Positions 19,811 to 29,646 of a stretch of 64,000 bases of DNA are shown here, in pieces. The DNA is from Moritella sp. JT01 (GTDB taxonomy: Bacteria; Pseudomonadota; Gammaproteobacteria; Enterobacterales; Moritellaceae). The stretch covers positions 473,186 to 537,185 of the forward strand of contig NZ_LOCN01000007.1 in NCBI RefSeq assembly GCF_001574435.1, in the 5' to 3' direction. The notes under the pieces are model-generated. The model was given only the letters and a program-made list of their open reading frames with translations. It did not search any database and was not told the DNA's origin. Position numbers and translations under genes: made by a program. How positions within the stretch are numbered: position 1 is the stretch's first letter; each line of letters starts with the position of its first letter.

Positions 19811-21201
19811 GATGCTTCTCCAGCATTGTCTGTTGTGATGCCAAGCCCTAAAGCCAGTCCTAAATCAATACGATTAACCAGTCGGTTATAGGTTGCTTGT
19901 GTCAATTGCGATTGCAGATCAAAAGTTTGTTGCTGTACGCTAAGCAGATCTAATATATCCACCAGCCCTTGGCGGTATTTAGTTTGATAGTTAGCCTCGC
20001 TGCGCTTCGCACTCGTTAGCGCATCATTAAGGTGTTGCTGCTGACGTTTTAGCGACAACTCTTGGCCGAGGGCATTTTCGACCTCGTTCACTGCTGTTAA
20101 TAGCGTTTCTTGATAAGCCCAATACGTTTGCTCGGTCGTCAATTCTGCTATTTCGATTTGGCTACGTAACTTCCCCCCTTGGAAAATAGGTGCTGTCAAT
20201 TGACCTAATAAGCTCCATGCCGGACTTGTTAATAACGATTCACTGGGTGAATTGGCGATATCGGTTAACGACGCGGATAAACTGATTGACGGTAATAAGG
20301 CTTTATAAGCAACGTCAGTCCGATATTGCGCGGCACTAATGTCAGCATAAGCGGCTTGTAAATCAGGGCGACGACCTAAATTTTGTTCCGGTAACCCCGC
20401 TAAAGCTTGCAATACGTTAGGGAAATCACTCCCCACCTCAATCGCAGTTGTGTGTCCTAACAGTAGTCCGAGGTTACGTTGATTTTTCGCTAATGTTTCT
20501 TGTTGCTCAGCTAACGTTGCACGAGTCTGCGCACTGCTGGTACGTGCATTATCTAACTCTTCAAGTGCACCTAGGCCACTGCGATAGCGACTTAATATAA
20601 AGTTTTCATTGTTCTCTAATACCGCTAAGCGTGAAGTCTCAATGGTGATTAATTGCTGCTGTAAATTGATTTGTAGCCAGTTGCGCATGATGTTTGCTGC
20701 TAAGGCATCTTGAGCACCTTGATAAGTCGCCTCTGAGCTTTTAATGTCCATGTCTGCAGCGGCTACTTCATCACTGAGCTTCTGCCAGATATCAAGTTCC
20801 CAGCTCACGCTAATATCTGTTTTATAACTCGTATCATTCTCGTCACGCTCAGCGTTAAATCCGCCATTAATTTGCGGAATTTGATCACTTGCCGCAACAC
20901 CGCGTTGTGCATAAGCAATTTGCAAAGAAATTGCGGTTTGTTGCAAACTTGGGTTTTGTAATATGGCTTGTTCGACTAAACTAGTCAGTTCAGGTATAGA
21001 AATAAGCTCAGTTAACTGTGTTATATCAACTGCATCTTGTTGTTGATATTGCCAATGTGTTTTTTCTTTCCGCGTTGTATCAGCACTTTGCTCATAATTA
21101 ATCGCGGTGTTACTGCAGCCTGTCACGGCAGCTAAAGTAAGTGCTAACATTGAATAACGTAGTGCTAACACTGAATATCGTAATGGACCAGAATAAGCCA
21201 T
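19807..21201 (-). CDS. RND efflux outer-membrane lipoprotein (TolC/NodT-like)
   Basis: 464 residues, an outer-membrane channel of the NodT/OprM lipoprotein type. A lipobox VTGC places the lipidated Cys at about residue 29. Two structural repeats follow with the usual outer-membrane efflux helices (for example LRQNPSLQQTAI-like and LPEQNLGRRPDLQAAYADI). The signal peptide contains an internal tandem duplication (LRYSVLALRYSMLAL) matched by a 21-base DNA repeat. GAGGAGA lies before the ATG. It is the first gene of the five-gene pump operon. Confidence 0.9.
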   Translation of the reverse strand: MAYSGPLRYSVLALRYSMLALTLAAVTGCSNTAINYEQSADTTRKEKTHWQYQQQDAVDITQLTELISIPELTSLVEQAILQNPSLQQTAISLQIAYAQRGVAASDQIPQINGGFNAERDENDTSYKTDISVSWELDIWQKLSDEVAAADMDIKSSEATYQGAQDALAANIMRNWLQINLQQQLITIETSRLAVLENNENFILSRYRSGLGALEELDNARTSSAQTRATLAEQQETLAKNQRNLGLLLGHTTAIEVGSDFPNVLQALAGLPEQNLGRRPDLQAAYADISAAQYRTDVAYKALLPSISLSASLTDIANSPSESLLTSPAWSLLGQLTAPIFQGGKLRSQIEIAELTTEQTYWAYQETLLTAVNEVENALGQELSLKRQQQHLNDALTSAKRSEANYQTKYRQGLVDILDLLSVQQQTFDLQSQLTQATYNRLVNRIDLGLALGLGITTDNAGEAS

Positions 21202-21433
21202 TGTTTATCTCCTCAATTCTACTGAGGCAAGTATAAAAAATAGCAGGTTAAGGTAGGGTTAAGATGGGTAAATAAAAACAATAAATAAACACAGTTAAAA
21301 ATGTTTATAACATACCCGCTTGCTGACAGTAATTTACCGTAAACATTGTAAAAATGAGATCTGATCAACTGAAAATGTAGACTTAAGACGTATAATCAAA
21401 AGTAACTCCCAATAAGGATATAAGGAATTAAAT

Positions 21434-21889
21434 ATGCCATTTGTTAACATCAAACAATCATTCTCTGAGTGGCAAGAGCGCCTAAATACGCTTGCCAATA
21501 ATTCAGGCTTACATTCAATCCTGATCATGGAGTCGAGACCCGACACAATGGAAGTTGTTGTTGCCAATGAACAGCCAATTTATAACGTGGGAGACTGTGG
21601 TCCGAAAAGTCGACAGCCAGGCTGCCACGAACTGTATTGCGAACGAGTTGTCGATACTGCACAACCGGTATTTATCCCAGATGCAAGTATTGATGATGAA
21701 TGGAAAGGCAACGAAGATTTCGTGAAATTTAATCTTGGTGTTTATCTTGGCTTCCCACTGATGGCTCAAGGGGTTGTCGTTGGTACAATTTGTGCCCTAA
21801 ACGATAAAACATTTGATTTTAACGAAGGTTCACCATCGGTATGCAGTGAGTTAGTGCAATTGAAAGCAGATATCGAATTAGCATTCTAA
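21434..21889 (+). CDS. Stand-alone GAF-domain protein
   Basis: 151 residues that are one GAF domain: an N-terminal helix, a SILIMESRPD strand, a Cys-rich middle (GCHELYCERVV) and the GAF core LGFPLMAQGVVVGTICALND. GAF domains bind small ligands or act as redox sensors; no output domain is present. Monocistronic, divergent from the pump operon. Ligand and partner unknown. Confidence 0.8.
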   Translation: MPFVNIKQSFSEWQERLNTLANNSGLHSILIMESRPDTMEVVVANEQPIYNVGDCGPKSRQPGCHELYCERVVDTAQPVFIPDASIDDEWKGNEDFVKFNLGVYLGFPLMAQGVVVGTICALNDKTFDFNEGSPSVCSELVQLKADIELAF

Positions 21890-21897
21890 TAAAGCTC

Positions 21898-21930
21898 AAC
21901 GTTAGCAGCGTATATTATGTTGCTAACGTT
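21898..21930 (+). terminator. Rho-independent terminator after GAF gene
   Basis: AACGTTAGCA pairs perfectly with TGCTAACGTT across a 13-base loop; the downstream tail is only moderately T-rich. Confidence 0.6.
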
Positions 21931-22361
21931 CTTATTAACGCTAATTTTGCGTTGTTACTTACTGATATATAGCTGTTCGTCTGCATTTCATCACCTTTTC
22001 AATGACCAAACGTTTCATTAATTCGTTTACCATTATCTAAATCCAGATACACAACAGTACTTATGGTTCTTCAAAGCCGTTGCGTTAATCCTGCTAAAGA
22101 CCATAGATATATTATTGATATAACTAACTTTATACTCCTTATTATGTAAAAAGGCATAAGCAAACTGTTCCTGATTTAAGCTAACTGCTATTTTTCGGTC
22201 AAAAAACAACTTAAACAACGCTAAATGATTAAATTCAATAGGTTTTTTTAGTAAGTGTGTAGTATGCTGCCTAATTCATAAATGAACAGCGCATTCAACA
22301 CTTAAGATGAAAATAATTATCGTTACTGTTTGTTATTAAGCAATAAAGTTGAGATGACATT
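21931..22361. other. Intergenic region upstream of btsS
   Basis: About 430 bases, AT-rich. A 61-codon open frame on the minus strand (22033-22218) shows no recognisable features or convincing ribosome site. The region should hold the btsSR promoter. Confidence 0.5.
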
Positions 22362-24053
22362 ATGGATTTAATCCCCTCTCTATTACAACAAATGTGTGTT
22401 TACCTCGTGTTCGCTTACCTACTCAGCAAAACACCCATTTTCATGCCCCTATTAAATATATCCTCACGCTGGGAGCATAAGCTTAGCTGTTATTTATTAT
22501 TTTCGATGTTTTGCATCATGGGCAGTTATTTTGGTTTGCAATACCAAGATGCAATAGCGAATACCCGAGCAATCGGCGCTGTAATGGGGGGGTTATTTGG
22601 TGGCCCTATTGTTGGATTAGCCGTCGGCATGACAGGCGGTATACATCGTTATTTTATGGGTGGTTTTACTGATCTCGCTTGTGCTATTTCGACATCCGTA
22701 GAAGGCTTGATTGGTGGTTTGTTACACGTATATCTGTTACGTAAAAATAAAATTAACGACCTATTTAAACCACACGTCATTTTTTTCATTACCTTGATTG
22801 CAGAACTAACACAGATGGCAATCTTACTCGTGGTCGCCAAACCTTACGATCAAGCACTAGCTCTGGTCAGTCAAATAGCACTGCCTATGATCACGACAAA
22901 CACGATTGGTGCTGTCTTATTTATGAGTATTATCGAGGATAGAAAATCTATTTTTGAAAAGTATTCAACCGCATTTTCACAACGCGCATTAAGAATTGCA
23001 GATCGCAGTGTCGGCATTCTTAATCAAGGTCTTGATACTGAAAGTGCGAAAACCATAGCAAACATTATTTATGAAGAAACGAATGTCGGTGCAATAGCGA
23101 TTACAGATAGGCACAATATTCTAGCATTTGTAGGTATTGGTGAGCGACATCATAAAGCGAATGTGCCCATTTCAGATTACACTCAACAAGCGATTAATGA
23201 AAACCGCATCGTAGACCTAAACAGCAGAAGTATCTACCAATGCCCTATTGATGACAAATGCCGATTAGGCTCAGCATTAATCTTGCCGTTACGTAATGGT
23301 GACAATGAGGTCGTAGGCACAATTAAATTATACGAACTACACCGAAAGCTACTGTCTAATATCAATATATCGATGGCAAAAGGGATCGCACAATTACTGT
23401 CGAGTCAGATATTACTTGGTCGCTATCAACAGCAGCAAACATTATTAACACAAGCTGAACTTAAATTATTACATGCTCAAGTTAACCCACACTTCTTATT
23501 TAATGCGCTAACAACAATTAGTGCTGTGACACGTCGTGATCCAGATAAAGCCAGGGCTTTGATCCAGCACCTGTCACAATTTTTCCGTAGTAACCTTAAA
23601 CAGAACATTGAATCAGTAACCCTGCGTGAAGAGCTGTCTCACGTAAACGCTTATCTGACCATTGAACAAGCCCGATTAACGGATAGATTAACGGTCAATA
23701 TTGATATAGACCCCGATTTAATGGATATAAGACTACCAAGTTTTACCCTACAACCCCTCATCGAAAATGCCATAAAGCACGGTATTTCAACTATGTTAGG
23801 AGCGGGTAAATTAGAGATATACAGTAAAAAAACAGCGACAGGGACGCTTATTTTTGTCACCGACAATGCGGGTACATTTGTCACAAAAAAAGAAGATTCA
23901 AAAGGTTTAGGACTGAAAATAGTAGATAAAAGACTGATTAATCATTTTAATGAAAGTTCAAGTTTACAAATTTCAAGCATAGCAAATAAGCTAACTCAGA
24001 TATCATTTTTGCTACCGATAAGCACGATAACAATTAATAATAAGGAACACTAA
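22362..24053 (+). CDS. btsS: LytS-type sensor histidine kinase BtsS
   Basis: 563 residues. Six or so N-terminal membrane helices of the 5TMR-LYT type (GAVMGGLFGGPIVGLAVGMTGG), a GAF-like domain (about 230-345), and a kinase domain with the LytS-type phospho-site LLHAQVNPHFLFNAL and an ATPase domain with LIENAIKHG. It is closely similar throughout to E. coli BtsS (YehU), the high-affinity pyruvate sensor, including the opening LLQQMCVYLVFAYLLSKTP. The response regulator starts three bases after the stop. In E. coli the pair induces the pyruvate importer BtsT; no such gene is in this window. Confidence 0.93.
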   Translation: MDLIPSLLQQMCVYLVFAYLLSKTPIFMPLLNISSRWEHKLSCYLLFSMFCIMGSYFGLQYQDAIANTRAIGAVMGGLFGGPIVGLAVGMTGGIHRYFMGGFTDLACAISTSVEGLIGGLLHVYLLRKNKINDLFKPHVIFFITLIAELTQMAILLVVAKPYDQALALVSQIALPMITTNTIGAVLFMSIIEDRKSIFEKYSTAFSQRALRIADRSVGILNQGLDTESAKTIANIIYEETNVGAIAITDRHNILAFVGIGERHHKANVPISDYTQQAINENRIVDLNSRSIYQCPIDDKCRLGSALILPLRNGDNEVVGTIKLYELHRKLLSNINISMAKGIAQLLSSQILLGRYQQQQTLLTQAELKLLHAQVNPHFLFNALTTISAVTRRDPDKARALIQHLSQFFRSNLKQNIESVTLREELSHVNAYLTIEQARLTDRLTVNIDIDPDLMDIRLPSFTLQPLIENAIKHGISTMLGAGKLEIYSKKTATGTLIFVTDNAGTFVTKKEDSKGLGLKIVDKRLINHFNESSSLQISSIANKLTQISFLLPISTITINNKEH

Positions 24054-24056
24054 CTC

Positions 24057-24770
24057 ATGCTTAATGCTATCGTCATTGACGACGAACAGTATGCTCGTGA
24101 AGAGTTAATCGAATTATTACATGAGACCAAACAGATTCGAGTAATTCAACAAGCAGAAAATGCAATCGAAGGCTTGCAACTCATTAACAAATTAAAGCCC
24201 GACATTATATTTTTAGATATTCAAATGCCACAGATTACGGGCATTAAAATGCTCTCGATGCTTCATCCTGACAATATGCCTAAAGTTGTGTTTTCAACAG
24301 CCTATGATCAATATGCTTTGCAGGCTTTTGAAGAGAACGCTTTTGATTATCTGCTTAAGCCTATCGATCCCGCGCGCTTACAAAAAACGGTAGACAGGTT
24401 AGTCAAGTCAACAACACCGCAGAACTACACTCCGATAGAGCATAAACAGTTGGCGCAAGTGCCTTGCACTGGTCACAACCGTATTCTCATTATAGCCACT
24501 GAAGACATTGAATTTGCATACAGCGGATTATCTGGTGTGTACATTAATACCGGCCAACAAGAAACAACGAGCCAATTAACATTGAAGGTACTAGAAGAAA
24601 AGACCCCCTTGATTCGTTGTCATCGTCAGTACCTTGTTAATCTAAAAGCAATTAAAGAGATCCAACTATTGGATAATAGTTTGGCTGAAATCGTGACGAC
24701 AAGTGGTAAAACGTTACCTGTAAGCCGCCGTTACCTAAAACTATTAAAACAAAGCTTTGGTATTATATAA
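24057..24770 (+). CDS. btsR: LytTR-family response regulator BtsR
   Basis: 237 residues. Receiver domain with DDE at 8-10 and phosphorylation site Asp54 (FLDIQMPQI), then a LytTR DNA-binding domain ending PVSRRYLKLLKQSFG, as in E. coli BtsR (YehT), including the linker PCTGHNRI. Partner of BtsS. A terminator follows. Confidence 0.93.
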   Translation: MLNAIVIDDEQYAREELIELLHETKQIRVIQQAENAIEGLQLINKLKPDIIFLDIQMPQITGIKMLSMLHPDNMPKVVFSTAYDQYALQAFEENAFDYLLKPIDPARLQKTVDRLVKSTTPQNYTPIEHKQLAQVPCTGHNRILIIATEDIEFAYSGLSGVYINTGQQETTSQLTLKVLEEKTPLIRCHRQYLVNLKAIKEIQLLDNSLAEIVTTSGKTLPVSRRYLKLLKQSFGII

Positions 24771-24792
24771 ACATCCGGAATTCAACTGCAAA

Positions 24793-24829
24793 AAAATAGC
24801 CTTACCACCAAAGTGAGTAAGGCTATTTT
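24793..24829 (+). terminator. Rho-independent terminator after btsSR
   Basis: AAAATAGCCTTAC pairs perfectly with GTAAGGCTATTTT, ending in a T run; A-rich on the other side, so it can also act on minus-strand transcripts. Confidence 0.85.
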
Positions 24830-24855
24830 ATGCTAAAGACTGAATATAAAGAACA

Positions 24856-24995
24856 TTACTTAATGTGTAGAAGCACTTCTTTCACCCCTGCCAGGCTGAT
24901 TCTATATCCAATCTCCTTTGCATCCTTGTCAGCAACACTGCTGTACGAGTTTAGTTGATGGACGCAAGCCACCAAAAAAAATACAACAAACTCAT
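24856..24995 (-). pseudogene. Small lipoprotein gene with a frameshift in a run of eight T
   Basis: On the minus strand AAGGAG lies six bases before an ATG that starts MSLLYFF. In that frame translation stops after 14 codons. If one base is added in the run of eight T (plus-strand A run at 24974-24981), the frame reads on as a 46-residue protein with a lipobox LVAC, then VHQLNSYSSVADKDAKE, ending GVKEVLLHIK. A good ribosome site, a lipobox and a coherent hydrophilic tail are unlikely by chance. It may be a sequencing error in the homopolymer, a true decayed gene, or a slippage-controlled gene. I do not recognise the family. Confidence 0.55.
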
Positions 24996-25157
24996 ATAGA
25001 TCTCCTTATTTATATGGGCGTAATTTTAGTAAGATAGGGCGATATTAATAGTCTTGATTATGTCAGTGGTTGTATGGCGACTTAAGTGGTCGATGTTACC
25101 GGTAAAATTGGTCAATTATTGAAACTAATGGTTACATTGAATATTAAGTGGCAGACA

Positions 25158-25191
25158 TAAAAAAAGCCCTTAGTCATATGACTAAGAGCTT
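25158..25191 (-). terminator. Minus-strand terminator for the SEC-C gene
   Basis: CTTAGTCATATGACTAAG is a perfect palindrome, extended by AGC/GCT with one mismatch, and followed on the minus strand by a run of T. Confidence 0.7.
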
Positions 25192-25240
25192 AATGTACAA
25201 TAAGACAAACGTTATTTAATTAAGTGACTCACACTATCAA

Positions 25241-25573
25241 TTAAGCACAACATTTTTTGTATTTTTTACCACTGCCACATGAGCAAGGATCATTACGGTT
25301 AGGCGTTTTTTCGAATACAGTTGTTTTTGGCTTGTTTAACACACCGTCTAAATCACGGGTGTTTTCTTCTTTTTCTGCATTTACTTCAATGTTTGCAACT
25401 AATTTAGTGTCAGCTAAAATCACTTCAATTTCAGTTTTACGCTCTGCTGTTTGCACGGTCAAATTTAAAGGTGACTCGTCAGTCCCAAGCTTAATATCAC
25501 GTTTAGTGCTATAGCCAGATTTAACGTGGTTTAATCTCGCGTCAATACGACCTTTGAAAAACATTTTAGACAT
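25241..25573 (-). CDS. SEC-C metal-binding motif protein (PBPRA1643 type)
   Basis: 110 residues. The last 20 residues are a SEC-C zinc-binding motif, [19 protein letters not shown], as found at the end of SecA. The N-terminal part ([17 protein letters not shown]) matches the small family I know as the PBPRA1643 family of SWIM/SEC-C proteins of marine gammaproteobacteria. Function unknown. Monocistronic with its own terminator. Confidence 0.8.
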   Translation of the reverse strand: MSKMFFKGRIDARLNHVKSGYSTKRDIKLGTDESPLNLTVQTAERKTEIEVILADTKLVANIEVNAEKEENTRDLDGVLNKPKTTVFEKTPNRNDPCSCGSGKKYKKCCA

Positions 25574-25848
25574 CTACAGTTCCTAATTTTTAGATATTCT
25601 TAATTCAGTGGGCTCTTATACTATAAAAATGCCATGTTTTAAACAATAAGCCACTTAATTAATTAAAACCGCGTATAAACATAGTCTATATCGCTAAAGG
25701 TTTCGTTATTAATGCCGTTAACCAAGTTAATTAACGCATAATGTTAAACAATAATTATAATAATTCAAATTAAAGTGCGGATTATTACTTAAATCCAGCA
25801 ACATTTTACATTTGAATTCCCTTATCGATAGGCCAGGACAATACCCGA

Positions 25849-27765
25849 ATGAATTTCAGTCAATTTAGTATCAAGCAAAAACTGATCATTACTATGATTA
25901 GTGCCGTTATTACCGCGACCTTACTCGTCGGGTTCGTGAGTCAAAACCTAGCCAAAGAAGTCATTGAAACACGCTTAACCACTTCTGAACTGCCCGCTAA
26001 ATTAATGCAGATCCGTAATGAAGTAGATAAAGAAATTTCAACATTACAACAAGCGGCTCAGCAGCTAGCTACAAACCGTTTTGTCCTTGAACGCCTACAA
26101 GATACAAAGGCACCAAATCAAGAAGTACAATTAATACAAACACTGAATGATATTAAAAACCAGTATCAACTCATCGACGCATCCATCGCAAACCGTATGG
26201 ATGGTCAGTACTGGAACCAAAATGGCTTCTTACGCCAATTAAACCGCCAACAAGATAACTGGTTCTATGATTTTACCACCAGTAATAAGGCGCAGTCCGT
26301 TAGTATCTTTAAAGAACGTAGCGGCGAAACTAAACTCTTTATTAATTACCAACAGCTAAATGGCATTGCCATGGCAGGATTATCAAAATCACTCGACGAC
26401 ATGGTTAACTTTATTAACCAGTTCAAACTTGAGCAAAGCGGTTTTGTTTACCTTGTTGATGCCAAGGGTATGGTACGTCTACACAAGGACAATAGCCAAA
26501 TTGGTAATGCAGATTTAAATCGCATCTATAACCGAGAAGTCGCAAGTACTTTGCTACAAACAAACGCGTTTAATATGAGTGAAGCGACGGTAGATGGACA
26601 TGACACTATGATTGCCAGTAGTTATATCCCATCAATGGATTGGTATGTAATTGCCGAGTTACCCACCGAGGAAGCATTCGCCAGCTTAGCGCAAGCCAAT
26701 AACAAGATCATGTTATGGACGTTTGTGATTGCCCTTGCTTTTACTTTCATCGCCATCTGGTTAGGTAACAATATTACACGTCCAATTCAACGTATCGCAG
26801 GTGTGTTTTCTGAACTTGGTAATGGTGACGGCGACCTGCGTCAACGTATTGAGATTCAAGGACACGATGAAATTGCACAATTGTCATTGGGCTTTAATAG
26901 TTTTATTACTAAGATCCACGATTCAATGAAAGAAGTCTCACGCACTGGTGAAGCGCTCCAGGAGGCTGCTGCAGAAGTGGCAAGCCAAGCGCAGATCACT
27001 TTAGATAATAGCCATGAACAACGAGACCGCACCTTTCTGGTCGTGACTGCAATTAATGAAATGGGCGCGACAGTTAACGAAATCGCCAATAACGCATCAG
27101 CGGCAGCCATTGAAGCCCAGAATGCAGAAGCTGAAACCCGAGATGGTCAACACGTGGTAACCCAAGCTAGTGATGTGATTAACCAGCTTGCAGGTGATGT
27201 GGACGAAGTCAGCCGAGTTATCGACTCATTAGCCAATAATACCCAGGCGATTGGTGGCATTTTAGAGGTGATAAGCAGCATTTCAGCGCAGACTAATCTA
27301 CTGGCCCTTAACGCAGCGATCGAAGCGGCACGTGCGGGTGAACAAGGGCGTGGTTTTGCCGTGGTTGCAGACGAAGTACGTAATTTAGCCAGCCGTACCG
27401 ATCAATCCACCAACGAAATTCAAATAATGATTGATAACTTACAAAATGAGGCCAGCAGCGCAGTAGCTGCTATGCTAAAAAGCCGTGAGTTAACCACACA
27501 GGGCACAATCGCGACAACTGATACCTCGACAGCATTAGTGTCTATTGGTGAGCGTATTGGCCACATTTCGGACATGAACACCCAAGTAGCAACGGCAACA
27601 GAAGAACAATCAACGGTAGTCAATGAAATCAACCAAAACATTGTTGAGATTAATGACATCACCCAATGCACTGCAGACACAGCAGAAGGCTTAGCGAAAT
27701 CGAGTCATGCATTACGTGATCTTTCGATGCGCCTTGGTGATATGGTCGGTGTATTTAAGCTATAG
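25849..27765 (+). CDS. dCache-type methyl-accepting chemotaxis protein
   Basis: 638 residues: TM1 (about 10-30), a periplasmic Cache-type sensor of about 250 residues (with [16 protein letters not shown] and a closing [11 protein letters not shown]), TM2 (about 287-307), HAMP, and a signalling domain with [21 protein letters not shown]. Family role: chemotaxis receptor reporting to CheA/CheW; ligand unknown. Monocistronic, terminator follows. Confidence 0.9.
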   Translation: MNFSQFSIKQKLIITMISAVITATLLVGFVSQNLAKEVIETRLTTSELPAKLMQIRNEVDKEISTLQQAAQQLATNRFVLERLQDTKAPNQEVQLIQTLNDIKNQYQLIDASIANRMDGQYWNQNGFLRQLNRQQDNWFYDFTTSNKAQSVSIFKERSGETKLFINYQQLNGIAMAGLSKSLDDMVNFINQFKLEQSGFVYLVDAKGMVRLHKDNSQIGNADLNRIYNREVASTLLQTNAFNMSEATVDGHDTMIASSYIPSMDWYVIAELPTEEAFASLAQANNKIMLWTFVIALAFTFIAIWLGNNITRPIQRIAGVFSELGNGDGDLRQRIEIQGHDEIAQLSLGFNSFITKIHDSMKEVSRTGEALQEAAAEVASQAQITLDNSHEQRDRTFLVVTAINEMGATVNEIANNASAAAIEAQNAEAETRDGQHVVTQASDVINQLAGDVDEVSRVIDSLANNTQAIGGILEVISSISAQTNLLALNAAIEAARAGEQGRGFAVVADEVRNLASRTDQSTNEIQIMIDNLQNEASSAVAAMLKSRELTTQGTIATTDTSTALVSIGERIGHISDMNTQVATATEEQSTVVNEINQNIVEINDITQCTADTAEGLAKSSHALRDLSMRLGDMVGVFKL

Positions 27766-27791
27766 AAAATTAGCCTAATTTAACTCTATTA

Positions 27792-27826
27792 AAAATACCG
27801 CTAACATAGCGTTATGCGGTATTTTA
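27792..27826 (+). terminator. Rho-independent terminator after dCache receptor
   Basis: AAAATACCGC pairs with GCGGTATTTT, ending in a T-rich tail. It may also end the convergent minus-strand pair. Confidence 0.75.
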
Positions 27827-27852
27827 TTCATTATCTATTATAAATTTGGCCA

Positions 27853-28383
27853 TTAAATAACGTTAAGTGTCGCGATTAATTCCTTGTTACGCACTTCAAT
27901 TGACTCTAGAACAGCTTTAATCATGGTTTGGGTTAAGTCATCTTTAAGTTTATATATTGGCATTTGATTAAGTACTGGATTTACCACTTGCTCTGCCATT
28001 TGGATCACTTGTGGTGTAAACAAGTCCGGCATGCCTTCAACCTTAACTTCACGTACCTTCATATTTGTTACGTAGAACGCAGATTTTTCTGAATTATAAC
28101 TCAGAGACCCCGTTAGTCGCGTATGACCACGGTACTCTAATCCTGCCATTAATAATTTAATGTTTAATTGCAACTCAATTTCATTTTTGTCTTGCGCCAA
28201 CTTTAACACAGGTTCAGTTACCTCTACCGTCAAAAATGAAGTTTCCTTCACTAATGGCATGACAGCCGAGACTTTCCCTTGCAGCACAGCCTCACTAAAT
28301 TTAACCGTCAACGCCTGTACGGGTAATGCAAATGTGCACATTAATAACACGGTAATAATTAACTTATTCATACACATTTTCAT
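27853..28383 (-). CDS. DUF1439 periplasmic protein (YceB-like)
   Basis: 176 residues with a Sec signal peptide (MNKLIITVLLMCTFALPVQA) and a single domain like DUF1439, the family of E. coli lipoprotein YceB, which forms a hydrophobic-groove fold. Unlike YceB there is no lipobox Cys at the cleavage site, so a soluble periplasmic form is predicted. Translation is coupled to the upstream glycosylase gene by an overlapping TAATG. Function unknown. Confidence 0.75.
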   Translation of the reverse strand: MKMCMNKLIITVLLMCTFALPVQALTVKFSEAVLQGKVSAVMPLVKETSFLTVEVTEPVLKLAQDKNEIELQLNIKLLMAGLEYRGHTRLTGSLSYNSEKSAFYVTNMKVREVKVEGMPDLFTPQVIQMAEQVVNPVLNQMPIYKLKDDLTQTMIKAVLESIEVRNKELIATLNVI

Positions 28384-29129
28384 TATTTAACGCTCTCTAG
28401 TTCGGTACTATTATCTACTTTGGTATTATTCTGCACTTCGCCACTAAAACCAACCCGATTATCGCCGACTGAATAAGCGACAATTTGGCTAAGTTCTTGA
28501 AGACTGTAACCCGATTCCAGTCGCCATTGGTTAAAGGTATTTTGGATCGTGGCTAAACTACGTTTGGTCATGAGCCCACCATCGATGAGTTGATGCCCAC
28601 GAAAATAAGCTTCAACATCGCTGCTCAAAATAAACGTATCTTTACCTAATCGACGCAATGCATACGGGCCGGTATTACCACCTAAACGACTACCGTGTTT
28701 TTTCATATATTGCCACAAACCCACAATATCATCGGCTGGCCATTGTGCTAACCATTTCGCAATAGAGCCATATTCGTCACAAATATCTTTGAGCCACAGC
28801 GCGTTATCACGTACTGTTTTTACCTTGGTATAGTTACGAATGATTTTAGTATCAGCCGCTTTACGCTCTAACATATCATCAGGCATTAAGATCAGCTTAT
28901 CGATATCGAAGCCCCAGAACACCTCTTCAAATCCGGCCCACTTAATTTCAATAATCCGCCAAACAAACCCTGATTTGAAAATGGCACGGGTAAACTCAGC
29001 CAGTACATCTCTGTTAGGCACAGTAACAAGCTCATCGTTTGTCAATGGTTGCGATAATAAATACGCTAACGCCTGTTCCCCACCCTTACGTTCAGTAGCT
29101 CGGAGATATATTTTGTCGAATGATTCCAT
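28383..29129 (-). CDS. DNA-3-methyladenine glycosylase I family protein
   Basis: 248 residues, a base-excision repair glycosylase of the Tag superfamily. Wording such as AIFKSGFVWRIIEIKWAGFEEVFWGFD and the helix SRLGGNTGPYALRRLGKDTFILS is typical of the longer Tag-like group. It is longer than E. coli Tag, and its C-terminal 25 residues look disordered. It forms a two-gene operon with the DUF1439 gene, an arrangement with no obvious functional logic. Confidence 0.8.
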   Translation of the reverse strand: MESFDKIYLRATERKGGEQALAYLLSQPLTNDELVTVPNRDVLAEFTRAIFKSGFVWRIIEIKWAGFEEVFWGFDIDKLILMPDDMLERKAADTKIIRNYTKVKTVRDNALWLKDICDEYGSIAKWLAQWPADDIVGLWQYMKKHGSRLGGNTGPYALRRLGKDTFILSSDVEAYFRGHQLIDGGLMTKRSLATIQNTFNQWRLESGYSLQELSQIVAYSVGDNRVGFSGEVQNNTKVDNSTELESVK

Positions 29130-29215
29130 GAGTGTTTATAACCTGTATCAATATATCCCTGTAGTTTATCGCAATTTTGATCTGGCCAGCAACGCTAAAA
29201 ATAAATTACTTTCAT

Positions 29216-29353
29216 TTACTGCTTAACTTTAAATAAAACAATCAGTAAAGCGCTCGCCCCTAGCACTGTGATCGTAACCGTCCACAAGCCATTATATTCT
29301 AAGCTGGCGGCACAAGCAGCTACTATGCGGTCACCATGCGGCCAAAGAATCGC
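29216..29353 (-). pseudogene. Possible C-terminal remnant of a membrane protein
   Basis: An open frame of 45 codons without a good start, bounded upstream by TGA, ending with one transmembrane-like helix (LWTVTITVLGASALLIVLFK) and VKQ. It looks like the last segment of a transporter whose body is gone. Short and unsupported by similarity, so only tentative. Confidence 0.25.
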
Positions 29354-29584
29354 TCAATGAATTTTGGATAAACTTGGCTAGGGCAGCGACAGAGTACATC
29401 ATATTTTGAATTTGAGCTGAGTCAAAGTTACAACACCTAAAACACGAAAGATTGTGATCGTCAATATACAATTAGAGGTATTTATCTAATTAAAGGTGAT
29501 CAAATAGACATAATGACTTAATTCCGTATTGTATAGGGTTATATTACAGCTAATTGAAATGATATATTTACCTGGCGTAAGGTG

Positions 29585-29600
29585 TTGATTACACAATCAA
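29585..29600. promoter_or_regulatory. Palindrome just upstream of toxin-like operon
   Basis: TTGATT-ACAC-AATCAA, a perfect inverted repeat about 46 bases before the ATG at 29647, nested in a wider imperfect one (GTGTTGATT / AATCAGCAC). It could be an operator or a leader hairpin. Confidence 0.35.
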
Positions 29601-29646
29601 ATCAGCACCCACAATGCTCAATTATTATTTATTTAAAGGAAACATT

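Larger units (their letters stand above)
29130..29646. other. Long intergenic region upstream of toxin-like operon
   Basis: About 515 bases between divergent units. It contains a possible membrane-protein remnant on the minus strand (29216-29353) and a palindrome at 29585. The right half is strongly AT-rich and should carry the promoter of the toxin-like operon. Confidence 0.5.

Noticed and set aside
22033-22218. 61-codon minus-strand open frame between the GAF gene and btsS
   Set aside because: No recognisable domain, no convincing ribosome site; likely chance in AT-rich spacer.
28840-29226. 128-codon plus-strand frame opposite the glycosylase start
   Set aside because: Shadow frame; the Tag-like protein on the other strand explains the region.
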